Of a stretch of 64,000 bases of DNA, positions 43,013 to 54,674 are shown piece after piece (the stretch's first letter is position 1; each line of letters opens with the position of its first letter). Where the stretch lies: NCBI GenBank assembly GCA_963693085.1, contig OY856410.1, positions 562,515,906-562,579,905 of the forward strand, written 5' to 3'. The notes beneath the pieces are model-generated. The model was not told the DNA's origin. It saw only the letters and a list, made by a program, of their open reading frames with translations, and searched no databases. Made by a program: the position numbers and the translations under genes. The stretch is from Alisma plantago-aquatica (lineage: Eukaryota; Streptophyta; Magnoliopsida; Alismatales; Alismataceae).

Positions 43013-43020
43013 TTTGGGAA

Positions 43021-43440
43021 CTTTATTACCCGCGATCGCCCGACTCTTCCCCTTTCTTCTGTTTCATTGCGAGCCGATTACCTTTTCTTCTCTGCTGCCC
43101 CCGATTTATTCTCCGGCGATTTCTTCTCCGACGCCCCCTTCTCCGGCAATTTCTTCTCCGGCACCCCCTTCTCCGGCGCCCCCTTCTCCGCCGCCACTCC
43201 TGCACCTTCTTCCCTTCTCCGCCGCCCCTGCTGCTCCCCTACTGCTCCAGTGCCAGTGCCTAAGATTAGGCACCGCCACGCCTGAGATTAGGCACCGCCA
43301 CACCCCTGGTGCTCCTCCACCGCCGTCGCGCCACCGCAACCATCATCTCCAGCCTTGCTGCTAGCTACTCCTCCAGCCAGAGCCACCGGAGCCTCTACCT
43401 TCTTCCCTCTGACAAGGTTGGTCTTCCCGCTGCTAGCTGC
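43021..43440 (+). promoter_or_regulatory. CACTA promoter/5' leader region, CT-rich
   Basis: A pyrimidine-rich, comparatively GC-rich stretch with repeated CTTCTCCGGCG and TTCTTCTCCGGC words. It lies between the left subterminal repeats and the AT-rich region leading to the transposase ATG. Its place and composition suggest the transcription start and 5' untranslated exon. Open frames across it are repeat-derived Pro/Ser strings, not proteins. Confidence 0.5.
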
Positions 43441-43506
43441 TCTACTTTTTTTTTGCATCGATTAAATTGTTGTGATAAAAATGCATGTAATGTATTTGAT
43501 TAGAGT

Positions 43507-43879
43507 TAATCTAATCTGAATGTTCATAATAATGTAGTATGTTAAATATGATGATTAGGGATACATATAATGTCTAGTACACAAATATTAGATGATATTC
43601 AAGAAAACCCTAGTTTGATGAGCATGTTGTTAATCATGTTAATTATGATTCTTCTATATATTCTGATGTCATTATATAATTATGTGATCCCAACATATTA
43701 AATTGAATTAGAATGATTTCATGAATTATAGGGTTTTAAAGTTGATAAACATGTACATGCGGAAATAGGGTTATTAAACCAATGGTTATAACATAGTATG
43801 ATCTTAATCTAATCTGGATGTTCATAATAATGTAGTATGTTAAATATGATGATTAGGGATACATATAATGTCTAGTAAA
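43507..43879. repeat. Two ~70-bp direct repeats 300 bp apart
   Basis: The stretch from ATCTGAATGTTCATAATAATG to GATACATATAATGTCTAGTA at about 43511-43580 recurs at about 43811-43879 with few changes. The intervening DNA is AT-rich with no coding sign. It precedes the 316-bp tandem array. Confidence 0.75.
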
Positions 43880-43976
43880 GATTCCTAGACCTTTTGTTTG
43901 AAACTATTGATTTCTTGATTTATTATTTAATAATGCTCTGTTGATTAGGATTAACCATTTTGCCTGTAGTTTATAG

Positions 43977-44952
43977 ACATTTATTATATATAAGAATGAT
44001 AACACATGTATTTGTTGGCCTAGAAACCCATCCAAGATTTACTCATTAGGAGTAAATCTTGGATAGTCCCCGATTTGGGACTGTTCTTGAACACCTAATC
44101 TCACTTAGGATGTAAGTGTATAATGTGTATTGGGTTTTCGAGAAAATTTCGGTAGCATTTCCCTGTTTGTTCTCTAAGTACATATGTACTTAGAGAACAG
44201 CGGGGAAATGCTGCCGAAATTTTCTTGAAAACCCAATACATATTATACACTTACTAGTGAGATTAGGTGTTCAAGGATGGGATAGGTGGTACACATTTAT
44301 TATATATAAGAATGACATGAAATGTGTTTGTTGGCCTAGAAACCCGTCCAAGATTGACTCATTAGGAGTAAATCTTGGATAGTCCCCGGTTTGGGATTGT
44401 TCTTGAACACCTAATCTCACTTAGGATGTAAGTGTATAATGTGTATTGGGTTTTCGAGAAAATTTCGGCAACATTTCCCCGTTTGTTCTCTAAGTACATA
44501 TGTACTTAGAGAACAGCGGGGAAATGCTGCCGAAATTTTCTCGAAAACCCAATACACATTATACACTTACTAGTGAGATTAGTTGTTCAAGGATGGGATA
44601 GGTGGTACACATTTATTATATATAAGAATGACATCAAATGTGTTTGTTGGCCTAGAAACCCGTCCAAGATTGACTCATTAGGAGTAAATCTTGGATAGTC
44701 CCCAGTTTGGGACTGTTCTTGAACAACTAATCTCACTTAGGATGTAAGTGTATAATGTGTATTGGGTTTTCGAGAAAATTTCGGCAGCATTTCCCCGTTT
44801 GTTCTCTAAGTACATATGTACTTAGAGAACAGCGGGGAAATGCTGCCGAAAGTTTCTCGAAAACCCAATACACATTATACACTTACTAGTGAGATTAGGT
44901 GTTCAAGGATGGGATAGGTGGTACACATTTATTATATATAAGAATGACATCA
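43977..44952. repeat. Three 316-bp tandem units, each with a long palindrome
   Basis: Units start at 43977, 44293 and 44609, exactly 316 bp apart; a partial fourth begins at 44925. Each unit contains an inverted repeat with arms of about 90-100 nt centred on GTACATATGTAC. The left arm starts near CACCTAATCTCACT and the right arm ends near AGTGAGATTAGGTG. The arms are nearly perfect. The array lies in the long region between the CACTA left end and the transposase ATG, and transcripts would fold into strong hairpins. Confidence 0.9.
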
Positions 44953-45042
44953 CATTATACACTTAGGATGTAAGTGTATACCCTAATCTTTTCCTAATAT
45001 ATACTTGTTTCCTAATATATACTTGTTTTCTCTGATCATAGA

Positions 45043-48000
45043 ATGGATAGATCATGGATGTCCATTCGTAATCGTTGCACCCCAGAGTTTATATCTGGTC
45101 TTGATCAGTTTATTAGATTTGCCGAGGAACATAGGAAAAAACCTACAGATAGGTTCTAATGTCCATGTAGGCATTGCGGTAACAACTTGAAAGTCAACAC
45201 TGGTGAGGAAATCAAAAGTCATGTCATGTGCAACGGGATTGTACAAGGCTATACAGAATGGCACTGGCATGGAGAGATTTCAAAATCGAAACCAGTAGAT
45301 GTCGATAGAAGTGCTTGGGTGGAAGAAGAAATTGCCTCCGATGACGTAAATGTGAACGAACCAGTTCCAGCAGACATCGTTGATGTGATGCTGGATAGTT
45401 GTAGGGTAGAGCACACCCATCCACCTCCTATCTTTAGAAACATTGTGCATGATGCTGAGATACCGTTATACACAAGCTGTGCTAAGTTTATGAAGCTTAG
45501 TGCTGTGTTGAGATTGTATAAGTTGAAAGCTAACAATAGATGGAGCGACAAAAGCTTCACTTCATTGTTGACTTTGTTGAAAGAAATGCTTCCTGAAGGA
45601 AACGAGCTGCCAATCTCAACATACCAGGTAAAGAAAATGTTGTGCCCAATGGGAATGGAGGCCAAGAAGATACACGCATGCCCGAATGATTGTGTATTAT
45701 TTCAAAAGGACTATGTAGATTTGAAAGATTGTCCAAAATGTGGTGCGTCACGGTATAAATTGACGACTTCGGGGGAGTCCAAAACTGGTTCTCCTGCCAA
45801 GGTGTTGTGGTATGTACCTATAATATCACGGTTTCAACGCTTGTTTGCAAATCCGAAAGATGCGAAGTATTTGAGGTGGCATGCAGATGTTAAGAAAAAT
45901 AATGATGGGATCCTGCGACATGCGTCTGATTCCCCACAATGGAAGAAGATTGATCTATTGTACCCCAAATTTGGTGAAGAAGATAGGAATCTAAGACTTG
46001 GGCTTTGTACAGATGGGATGAATCCGTACGGGACATTGAGCAGCCAACATAGCACTTGGCCAGTCATGCTTGTTATATACAATCTTCCTCCCTGGATGTG
46101 TATGAAAAATTAGTACGTTATGTTGTCATTGTTGATATCGGGCCCTAAACAACCCGGAAATGATATCGATGTTTATCTTGAACCTTTGATTGATGACTTA
46201 AAGAAACTTTGGGCTGAAGGTGTGATGACCTATGATGCTTCAGCAAGAGAGACATTTCGTTTGCACGCTATGTTGTTTTGCACTATTAATGACTTTCCAG
46301 CATATGGGAATTTGTCTGGATATAGTGTCAAAGGAGCTAAAGCGTGTCCTATTGGTGAAGAAAACACTGATTCAATAAGACTAAAACATGGCGGCAAGAC
46401 TGTATATCTTGGTCATCAAAGGTTTCTTTCAAAATTCCATCCGTATCGTAGGAAGCGCAAAGCATTCAATGGATGGAATGATGAACGGAGTGCACCTAAA
46501 CCTATACCAGGGGATGTTGTTTATGAAAGAGTAAAAGACATTGTCAATGAATTTGGTAAGAAATCACAATGTAGTATGGCCACACGGAGTGACAATTCTT
46601 CATTCAAGAATAAGTCAATATTTTGGGATCTTCCTTATTGGAGTTCTTTGACAGTCAGGCATTGTATCGATGTAATGCACGTTGAGAAAAATGTCTGTGA
46701 TAGCATCATTGATACTCTGTTAAATATACTAGGTAAGACTAAAGATGGGATAAAATCCAGACTGGACCTACGTGAAATGGGAATAAGGTCAGAATTAACA
46801 GAATTACGTGAAATGGGTAGTAAAAGAACATACTTACCTCCCGCTTGTTACACGTTGTCTAGAAAGGAGAAAAAAACTTTTTGTGAATGCTTGGTAAATG
46901 TTAAGGTGCCACATGGTTACTCATCCAACATCCGTAGATTGGTATCAATGAAAGATCTGAAGTTGATAGGTCTTAAATCTCATGATTGTCACACTCTAAT
47001 GCAACAAATATTACCCGTGGCAATTCGATCTATATTGCCGAAGCATGTAAGGTTTGCAATTACCAGACTTTTTCTTTTTCAACAGTCTATGCAGTAAAGT
47101 TATTGAACCTGATACTCTCGATAATTTGCAAAGAGAAGTGGTTGTTACCCTATGTCAGCTTGAGATGTATTTCACTCCTTCGTTCTTTGATATCATGGTA
47201 CATCTTGTTGTCCACTTGACTAGGGAAGTGAAAATGTTGGGACCAGTTTTCTTGCATTGGATGTATCCCTTTGAACGATACATGAGTGTTTTTAAAGGTG
47301 ATGTTCGAAACCGTTATCGGCCTGAAGGGAGTATTATTGAAGGTTATGTGGCGAGAGAGGTTATGGATTTTTGCAATGACTTTCTCAGTGGTAATGACAC
47401 TCCTGATAATGACAAGAATTTTGAGGAGGGCAAAGGAATTTTGGGATCACGGGTGAAAGTAATCAGCCGTGAGAAGTTGGAACAAGCTCACTTGTATATT
47501 TTACACAATATGGACGAAGTGAGTGTTTATATCGAGGAACATACCAATTTCATAAAGAGACAACATCCTCGAGCAAGTTCAATGTGGCTTGCTAGAGAGC
47601 ATAGTAAGACTTTTACTAAGTGGTTTGAAGATAAAGTCTTACATCAACTATCTCAAACACCAAATGATATTACAGAAACTATCAAATGCCTCGCCTTTAA
47701 ACCAAAACCGAATGTTATGTCTTATGAAGGGTTTGACATTAATGGATTCACATATTACACAAAGCGCCAAGATGATAAGAGTGTCGTCCAAAATAGTGGG
47801 GTCACTCTTCAAGCGTCGACTATGTACTTTGCAAGTGCAAAGGATAAGAGTCCACGTGAAGCTAAAATGTCATATTACGGTGTCATTGAGGACATTTGGG
47901 AGTTTGACTACATAGATTTCAAAATTCCGCTCTTTAAATGTAATTGGGTTGATTACACCAAAGGAGTTATAGTGGATGAATTGGGTTTCACTTTGGTGAA

Positions 48001-48289
48001 CTTTGAAAAGATTGGCGAGAAGGGTGAACCATTCATATTGGCATCACAGGCGAAACAAATATTCTATATCGATGATCCTGCGAATGATAAATGGTCGGTT
48101 GTTCTTCATGGTAAAAGACAATTCATTGAAGATCCTATAGATGAAGAAGAGTACTATGATAAGTATGATGACTCCAGTCCATTCTCAGTTGGGTTGCCAA
48201 CTCCACAAAATATTGAAGCTAATGATGACTTATATGTGCGCGGAGATCACAATGAAGGATTGTTAATTGATAAAAGATCACAATTTTAG
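45043..48289 (+). pseudogene. CACTA TnpD-type transposase (TNP2 family)
   Basis: A continuous coding block of about 1080 codons starting at ATG 45043 (MDRSWMSIRN, the usual start of these transposases). Domain order: transposase-associated zinc region (CPCRHCGNN, CNGI), TNP2 transposase with RLGLCTDGMNPYG and HCIDVMHVEKNVCDSI carrying catalytic Asp candidates, then HVRFAITRLF and the DUF4218-like segment (MYFTPSFFDIMVHLVVHL, FERYMSVFKGDVRNRYRPEGS), and DUF4216-like (FKCNWVDYTKGVIVDELGF). Breaks: TAA at 45157-45159, TAG at 46111-46113 and a one-base shift in a T-run near 47070-47085. The protein cuts at the CACTA ends. Few lesions suggest recent loss of function. Confidence 0.88.
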
Positions 48290-48301
48290 AGACATGTATG
48301 T

Positions 48302-48402
48302 TTATACAAATGCTAAATGTTTGCCTTTTTCTAGTTAATACAAATGCTAAATGTTTGCCTTTTTCTAGTTAATACAAATGCTAAATGTTTGCCTTTTTAA
48401 TG
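48302..48402 (+). repeat. Three 34-bp tandem repeats between the two CACTA genes
   Basis: TACAAATGCTAAATGTTTGCC starts at 48305, 48339 and 48373, exactly 34 bp apart. They fill the short gap between the transposase stop and the ATG of the second gene, so they may lie in its 5' untranslated region. Confidence 0.85.
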
Positions 48403-48412
48403 ACATTTTCAG

Positions 48413-50405
48413 ATGGCTGACCATGATGAGCATGATGTCCATGATGAGCATGAAGTCCATGATGAGCATGCTGTCCATGACGAGCATGGAGAGGATACCA
48501 ATGTAAGTTCTAAAAACATATCCTGTATTTCTATAAAATTCATTATCTTCTAGTTATGTCATGTATCCTATATTTCTATATTGGGCTAATTTAGTGTGTT
48601 TATTTTTGTCAAATTTTAGGTTGATGATGTACCTGTACCCACTGAAGCACTGGAGCAACTTGATGCACAGCACCAAACACTTAACAAGAAAAGGGGCATC
48701 ACTCTGTTGAAGAAGTTATTAGTGCTAAGTGGTAGTGGATCCAAATTGGTGGTGGAGTTTGATAATGGAGGAAATGAAATTGGAGTTAACCGCAATAATT
48801 TTGTAAACTATCTTGGGTGTACCACTCGGAGCCATTGTGGTGTTAAGTAAGATAATTGGCATAAAGTTCCTCAAGGGAAAAAAGACTTGATATGGAAGGA
48901 TTTATGCGTGAGTTATTATTATTTGCAATTCTATTTTTTAGATTACAAATTCTATTATTTGCAATTCTATTTTGGATACTAGTTAATAACATTTCTATTT
49001 TACAGAATCTGTTTGCATTGGATGAGAAGTTGCATCGTAAAAGTGTGATGCAACACGCTGGAAAGATGCTTAGGAATTATAGGACAAATCTGAACAGAGA
49101 ATACATAAAAGAGGGTGATAAGAAGAAGAAGTCAGCCCTTGAACAATGGAACTTCTTGGACAAAGAAGATTGAGACAATTTTGTTGCTTCAAGAAAATCT
49201 GAAGAATTCAAGGTATTAGGCGTCACTCCCAATTTAATTAATATACATTGTATTCACCTATTCAAGATTAACATTTAGTGCTACTAACCAAATCATTAAT
49301 GTGCATACTAACTAGGCCCTCAGTGACGCACAAAAAGCAAGGCGTGCAATGAATGTGCATTACCACACTATGGGTCCAAAAGGCTATGCAAGTGTTCGCC
49401 AAAGACTACAGGTGGAGTCTGCGGCTACTCAGCAGTCTGCTGCTACTCAGGAGTCTGCTCCTACTCAGGAGTCTGCCACACCCATGCCTCGCCATGATAT
49501 CTGGATAGCTGGCAGGCAAAACAAGAAGGGTGAAATAAAGAAGCCTGTAACTGCTGAGGCGGCTGCAAAAATGGTAAAATACAACTCCATTCAATGTCAA
49601 GTAAGTTTACTTTATTTATAATTTGGACTTAAGAAAATTCCATTTTTATTTTGCATTTTGAGTTATTAATTGTTAACTTCTTACCTCTAGCGGTAGACAT
49701 TGGGAGTTACTAGTTATTGTCCCCGAGACATTTACTGTTTATTATCTAGATCCTGCGGGGAGTACATTGAACACTAAAATTGGACACATAATGAGAATGC
49801 CATTATTCTGGTGAGAAATATTTCATTTTTATATCCGTTAACATCTTTTATTACATTACTATTTACTTATGGAATTTATTGTGTTATATTAACATGTAGG
49901 GGTTTAGATGCATTCAAAAAGGCTGGAGGAATGGTCCCAAGGAAAAAGAACCAGCCAATAAATTGGCAGAACGTACAAGTAAGTTCCCGACTCGAATATA
50001 TATATTATTGATGTGAATTGTGCTTAGTTGTATTATTTTGTATGTTTCAATTTATAGTGTGCTACACAAGACAATGGCTGGGCATGCGCATACTATGTGA
50101 TGCGATTTATGCAGATGATTATCAAACATGCCGCATTGGACATCGATAGCATACATGTGGTATTATATATAGTCTCATTAGTTAGTATGAAATATATCAA
50201 TCTTATTTTTATATTATTACTTATATATACATCATTCTCTTTGCAGGTGTTTAAAACTGACCACACTATAGGTAAACGCTTAAAAAATATACATGCTCCA
50301 TATACGATGGAAGCATTAAATGAAGTAAGAGAAGAATGGGCAAAAGCCATACAAGCAGTGGCAACTGTAAGATATAATTGGGATGTTGATAGCGATAATG
50401 AATGA
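48413..50405 (+). pseudogene. CACTA second gene: plant-transposase-like region joined to a Ulp1-type (C48) protease
   Basis: A multi-exon gene. Exon 1 (48413-48502) encodes four DEHxVH repeats. Exons at 48620-48907, 49006-49212 and 49316-49573 (or 49600) join in one frame; they carry NNFVNYLGCTTRSHCGVK and WHKVPQGKKDLIW, typical of the En/Spm 'plant transposase' family, then a QSAATQESAPTQ repeat. Later exons (about 49691-49812, 49901-49978, 50059-50157, 50247-50405) encode RHWELLVIVPE (catalytic His), VYYLDPAGS (Asp) and QDNGWACAYYVMRFM (Cys), the Ulp1 peptidase triad. Stops at 48848-48850 and 49171-49173 lie inside exons. The middle of the protease is short, and later exon borders are approximate. 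Ulp1 enzymes remove SUMO-type modifiers; the role here is unknown. Confidence 0.72.
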
Positions 50406-50666
50406 TACTTTATAAATGAATATTTCTGAATGTTAATACATGTATTTGGATGTTTTTATATGTGTGAATGTGAGAATTGAATTGATGTCTGAATGTATGT
50501 ACTTGTGTGAAATTTTCCTTGTGACTTTTGCAGGTTTGCGGCCTGTTTGTAGGCTGATATCAATGGATGTCGTAAACCTACAGTTCAGAAAACTGAACTA
50601 CAGGTTCTCATCCTGCTGACCAGCCACAGCAGGCCTGCAAACTGATATGAAAAAAAAATAGAAATA

Positions 50667-51032
50667 GGCGTCGGTTATTTATAGAAAACCGTCAGCAAAG
50701 ACCTACAGCGTCGGTTTTTTGAAAAAAACTGACGCCTGATGTGGCCAAAGCAGTCCTGGAAATGGCGTCGGATATTCGTATCAAACCGACACTATATGGA
50801 ATATAGGCGTCGGTTGTTTAGTAAATAACTGACGCAGAAAGTGCCCTAGATGACGCCATTTTCTGTGGCACGAACACTTTTGGCGTCAGTTATATACCAA
50901 AAGACTGACGCCTATAGATTAAATAGGCGTCGGTTAAAAAACCGACGCCAAAGTGTTCGACCTTTAGCGGCGCCCACATAGGCGTCGGTCGGAAACCGAC
51001 GCCAAATGGGGTTAAACGACCGACGCCAAAGG
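50667..51032. repeat. Right subterminal hairpin repeats of the CACTA
   Basis: About eight units of GGCGTCGGTT(N)AACCGACGCC type, several with one changed base (GACGCC to GTCAGC, AACTGACGC). They mirror the left block. The last unit is 17 bp from the terminus. Confidence 0.85.
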
Positions 51033-51052
51033 CCGTTTCTGTATTAGTGAGA

Positions 51053-51867
51053 AATCACTAGATAAACCGAGAGACATGACTCTCTCTAGTCTAGGTCTTA
51101 CCTTCTTTCTTTTTTTGCTAACCACTTCATTTGCGAGACCTTGAGGAGCTTCTTCTGCTTGGATTTGGGAATTTTGTTATGTCTTGGGGTTAGTAATAAC
51201 CTGCGTCTTCATCCGGCTGTATAGCATGTTCTTCTTACACATCTCCCTCTCCTCGCGTCTGTCCTTCTTCTCTTGCTTGTTTTTCCAGATCCCCTCCAAT
51301 AGCTCGGCCTTACTCTCCCAGAATTTCGATTTCATCTCGAGCTCCCCAGTCTACTACTCAAGTGTCGACGTTTTCCGCATCACCGACATCGCGCTTACAA
51401 ACCACGACACGGCTCATGATCACGCCTTCGTTGGTAGGCCGCTCTAGGGTCATCATCGGGGTAGGCCGCTTCCGGATCCTCTCAGACGGGACTGACGCAC
51501 ACTTCACAGGAGGAGGGAGGCCGTAGCGGCCACATCCATAGAATCTGCCAGCCCGCTTCATCTCTGAGACCCTTATCTGTGCACCGGAAGTGGAATATAC
51601 CAACAATGGTCGGGCAGCTTAGGAAAAGAATTTGTCGGCGATGCCTATTTCAGGCTCGACGCCCACTGCCCAGCGCGAGGTGTGGGGTGGGGGACGGGGA
51701 ATATGAGAGAAATTTTAGGGCTTTCTCACACGGGTTGTTTCTCTCGAACTGGTTCTTTCTAAATTGCGGTTTGATGGTTTATTACACGTGTGCGTAGACC
51801 AGATAGCACGTGTACATCCGTTGAGCCTGGACCTCTGTTAAATTTATTGATGGACCGACCGTGGAGA
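51053..51867. other. No confident gene right of the CACTA; possible minus-strand exon remnant
   Basis: On the minus strand an open stretch from about 51353 to 51180 reads ELEMKSKFWESKAELLEGIW and continues Lys/Glu/Arg-rich (KNKQEKKDRREEREMCKKN), which looks like a real coiled-coil exon. A second minus-strand frame at 51606-51358 (GRFYGCGRYGLPPP) is also of good complexity. Neither is recognised, and no link to the exon-like sequence left of the CACTA could be shown. Confidence 0.35.
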
Positions 51868-52122
51868 TTAGTCCCCTTTCCAGTAGTGATAGAACCTTTT
51901 CCCCAGCGCCCATGCCTGAGTTAGGTTCCTTTTCATGGCCCAGAAATTGTACGCCCTATCTGTGTTCTGCCTTGCAACTAGCGCCAAATCTATATGAGCA
52001 TTGCTCTCTTCATTCTCATCCGCCTGTATTTCGATTGGTATCTCTTCCTCCTCGGTTAGACACAATCTCGCACAACTATTTTCCAGTTCTTCTGCCATGG
52101 AGACGAGCCAGACGAACTGCAC
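51868..52122 (-). pseudogene. LINE ORF1 N-terminal fragment (DUF4283-like)
   Basis: An 84-codon frame whose middle reads MAEELENSCARLCLTEEEE and then LALVARQNTDRAYNFWAMKR, matching the first part of DUF4283 in plant L1 ORF1 proteins (LA-x-R...AxKxxL). It stops at about 51870, where similarity ends. Truncated. It lies head-to-head with the plus-strand LINE fragment that begins at about 52240. Confidence 0.6.
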
Positions 52123-52239
52123 CCATGCTTGAACCTACAAGAGAGAAACTTCAGTAGGAGAGAAAGACGCTCCCACACGCGTAAACCCTAATCACCAGAG
52201 CGCTTAGGTCAGCCGTCGGGGATGGCAAGGTGAATCCAA

Positions 52240-53363
52240 CATCTACATAGACCTGAAGAGAATTCAGCCAACACTCCAAAAAAGGGATCGTGATATGGAG
52301 AGGAGGATGAGGAAGGATAAAGAGAGAATCACGAGTAACATTGAAATACTCCAAAATGGTTTGGCAGAGATTTTATATCCAAAATCTAACAAACTATGTG
52401 TTGATATGTACGTGGCCTTATGTCATCTCCTCAAGGAAGAGGAGGAGGACTAGAAGCTCAGAGCCCACATAAACTTCCTTAAGGATGACGATTGTAACAC
52501 AAGATTCTATCATGCCTAACGTCAACCAAAGGAAAAGAAGAAACACCATTACCATGCTTAAGGCCTCAAAAGGTGAGTGGATATTAGATGAGGATAGCCT
52601 CATGCAACACATTATTGAATACTTCCAAATCATCCTAACAGCCCCACACAAGAAGACAGGGGGATGGAGAATCAATTCCCAGTTAGATTCTATAAATTCT
52701 TAACTGAGAAAAGGAATTCCATTGTATAAATGCCAACTGAAAGTGAAATCCTTATTGCTCTAAAGGGCATGGACCCATACAAGGCAGATGGCCTTGAAGA
52801 AGTATCAAATTCATTCTTGCAAATGAGTTGGAATGTTATAAATGAGTCCGTTCAGCACATGGTTTTCAATACCTTAGTTGTGAAACCCCTAATAGAAGAT
52901 ATGTGTAAGGCTACGATTGTACTGATACCCAAATGCCAAAAACCTTAAAGGTGCATTCAGTTCAGGAGAATATTTATAAACAATGTGAGCCTTAAGCTCT
53001 TCTCTAACATCAACATGGAACATTTGAAGAAGTGGTTGACGAAATGGATATCACCTGCACAAAGCAGTTTCGTACCCAGAAGGAAAATCATAGATAATAT
53101 AGTAGTAGTACAAGAGATTATACACACCATGACACTAAAGAACTTGGCACAGAATATGGAAATTAATGTAGACCTAATGAAACACTATAAAAAAATGGTG
53201 TGGAGCTTCATTGAGGATAAGTTGTTCAAATGGGGCCTTCTGGGGAGCATTGTTAAGTACATTATGAGTTCAATTACTGGAGGGCATATGATCAATAGGA
53301 ATGGGAAGAATACACAGGAATTCAAGTCAACAAGAGGTCTCAGGAAAGGAGACCCCATGTCTC
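52240..53363 (+). mobile_element. LINE fragment A (plus strand), 5'-truncated, RT first half
   Basis: Starts in the linker between endonuclease and RT (HINFLKDDDCNTRFYHA), then RT first half with MDPYKADGLEEVSNSFLQMSW, ATIVLIPKCQKP, and SSFVPRRKIIDNIVVVQEI. At 53340-53363 the motif GLRKGDPMS (normally GDPLSP) is reached and the element ends there. Stops at about 52451 and 52519 and shifts between 52940 and 52985 show decay. The junction into fragment B is in frame. Confidence 0.72.
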
Positions 53364-53365
53364 TC

Positions 53366-54674
53366 CAATACTGGCACAAGCAGAATGAATCCTACTGGCT
53401 GGCTAGGGCAAGGATAAAAGAGATGAAGGAAGGGGGCAGAAATACCCCGTACTTTCACCACAAGGCGTCACAGAGAAGAAAGAGAAATCGAATAGAGGGA
53501 CTCAAAGAAACTGAAGGTATATGGAGGACGGAGGAGGTGGCGGTGGAAAAAATCATCACAGATTATTTTCATGATCTCTTTCACTCTTCACAACCGTAGA
53601 ATTTTGAGCAAGAAACTATGGGCATACCACGATGTATCTCTGAGGCGGATGGTGCACATTTAGAGAAAGATGTGACAGATGAAGAGATCTGGACGATGCT
53701 AGCCTAGATGCATCCCAATAAAGCCCCGAGCCTAGATGGCATGAAGGCAATCTTCTTCCAAAAATACTGGAAATATATGGGCAAAGATATAGCAAGTTAT
53801 ATTAAAGGGTGGTGGAAATCTGACAGGATTCTAGAAGAAATTAATGATACATTGGTGGTCATGATACCAAAGGTCCAATACCCAAAGGAGATGGCATCAT
53901 TCAGGCCCATTAGCCTCTGTAATGTGATCTACAAAATAATCTCAAAGGTGATGGCAAATCGGCTAAAACCCCTTATGGACAGGATTGTGTCTGAAAATCA
54001 AAGTCCATTCATCCCAGGTAGACAAACTCATCATAGACAATGCTATTATAGCGTACGAGCTTTTCCATACCATGAAAGGGGACAGAGCGAGAAAGAAAGG
54101 AAATATTTCCCTGAAGCTGGATATGTCTAAGGCGTATGACAGAGTTGAGTGGAAATTTCTTGACTATGCGCAAATGAAGATGGGGTTTGGGAGTGGATGG
54201 AGGAAAAAAATATCGGACTGCATCTCTTCGGTATCTCACTATTTTGCCATCAATGGAGATAGAACCAGAAAGACCACACCCACACACAAACTAAGGCAAG
54301 GTGATCCTCTTTCTCCGTACCTTTTTATTTTATGTGCGGAAGCGTTTTCAACATATTTAAATATTACTGCTCGGGAAAATAGAATTCATGGGGTGAGGGT
54401 GAACTGGCGGGGCCCTCGTATTTCACACCTCTTTTTTGCAGATGACTCTATCCTTTTTACTAGGGCAATAAAGGAGGAATGCTTGAAAATAGCTGAGATC
54501 ATTGGCCCATATGAACAAGCATCTGGTCAGAAGATTAACCTATCTAAGACGGAAGTTTCCTTTAGCAAAGGGGTAAAGGCGGAAGACAAGAGGGAGTTGA
54601 AAGAAATCCCTGGGGTAAGGGAAGTGGACAGGCATGCAAGATATCTGGGACTACCTACCATGATTGGCAGATAA
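53366..54674 (+). pseudogene. LINE reverse transcriptase (fragment B)
   Basis: Motifs in order: HPNKAPSLDGMKAIFFQKYW, FRPISLCNVIYKIISKVMANR, PFIPGRQ, then after a shift near 54025 LKLDMSKAYDRVEWKFL (first catalytic Asp), LRQGDPLSPYLFILCAEAF, LFFADDSILFTRA (intact FADD) and LGLPTMIGR. Stops at 53597-53599 and about 53706. This is the best-preserved RT of the LINEs here. RT carries out target-primed cDNA synthesis. Confidence 0.82.

Larger units (their letters stand above)
42568..51049 (+). mobile_element. CACTA (En/Spm-type) DNA transposon
   Basis: 8482 bp. The left end starts CACTACTACAGAAA and the right end, reversed, starts CACTAATACAGAAA (13 of 14 match). AGA flanks both sides (42565-42567 and 51050-51052), the 3-bp duplication typical of CACTA elements. 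Both subterminal regions carry many GGCGTCGGTT...AACCGACGCC hairpins. The element has a TnpD-type transposase gene (45043-48289) and a multi-exon second gene (48413-50405). Both have premature stops, so it would need a helper element to move. Confidence 0.92.

Noticed and set aside
43014..43364. Pro/Ser-rich frames over the CT-rich CACTA leader
   Set aside because: Low-complexity translations of CTTCTCCGGCG repeats, present in all three frames.
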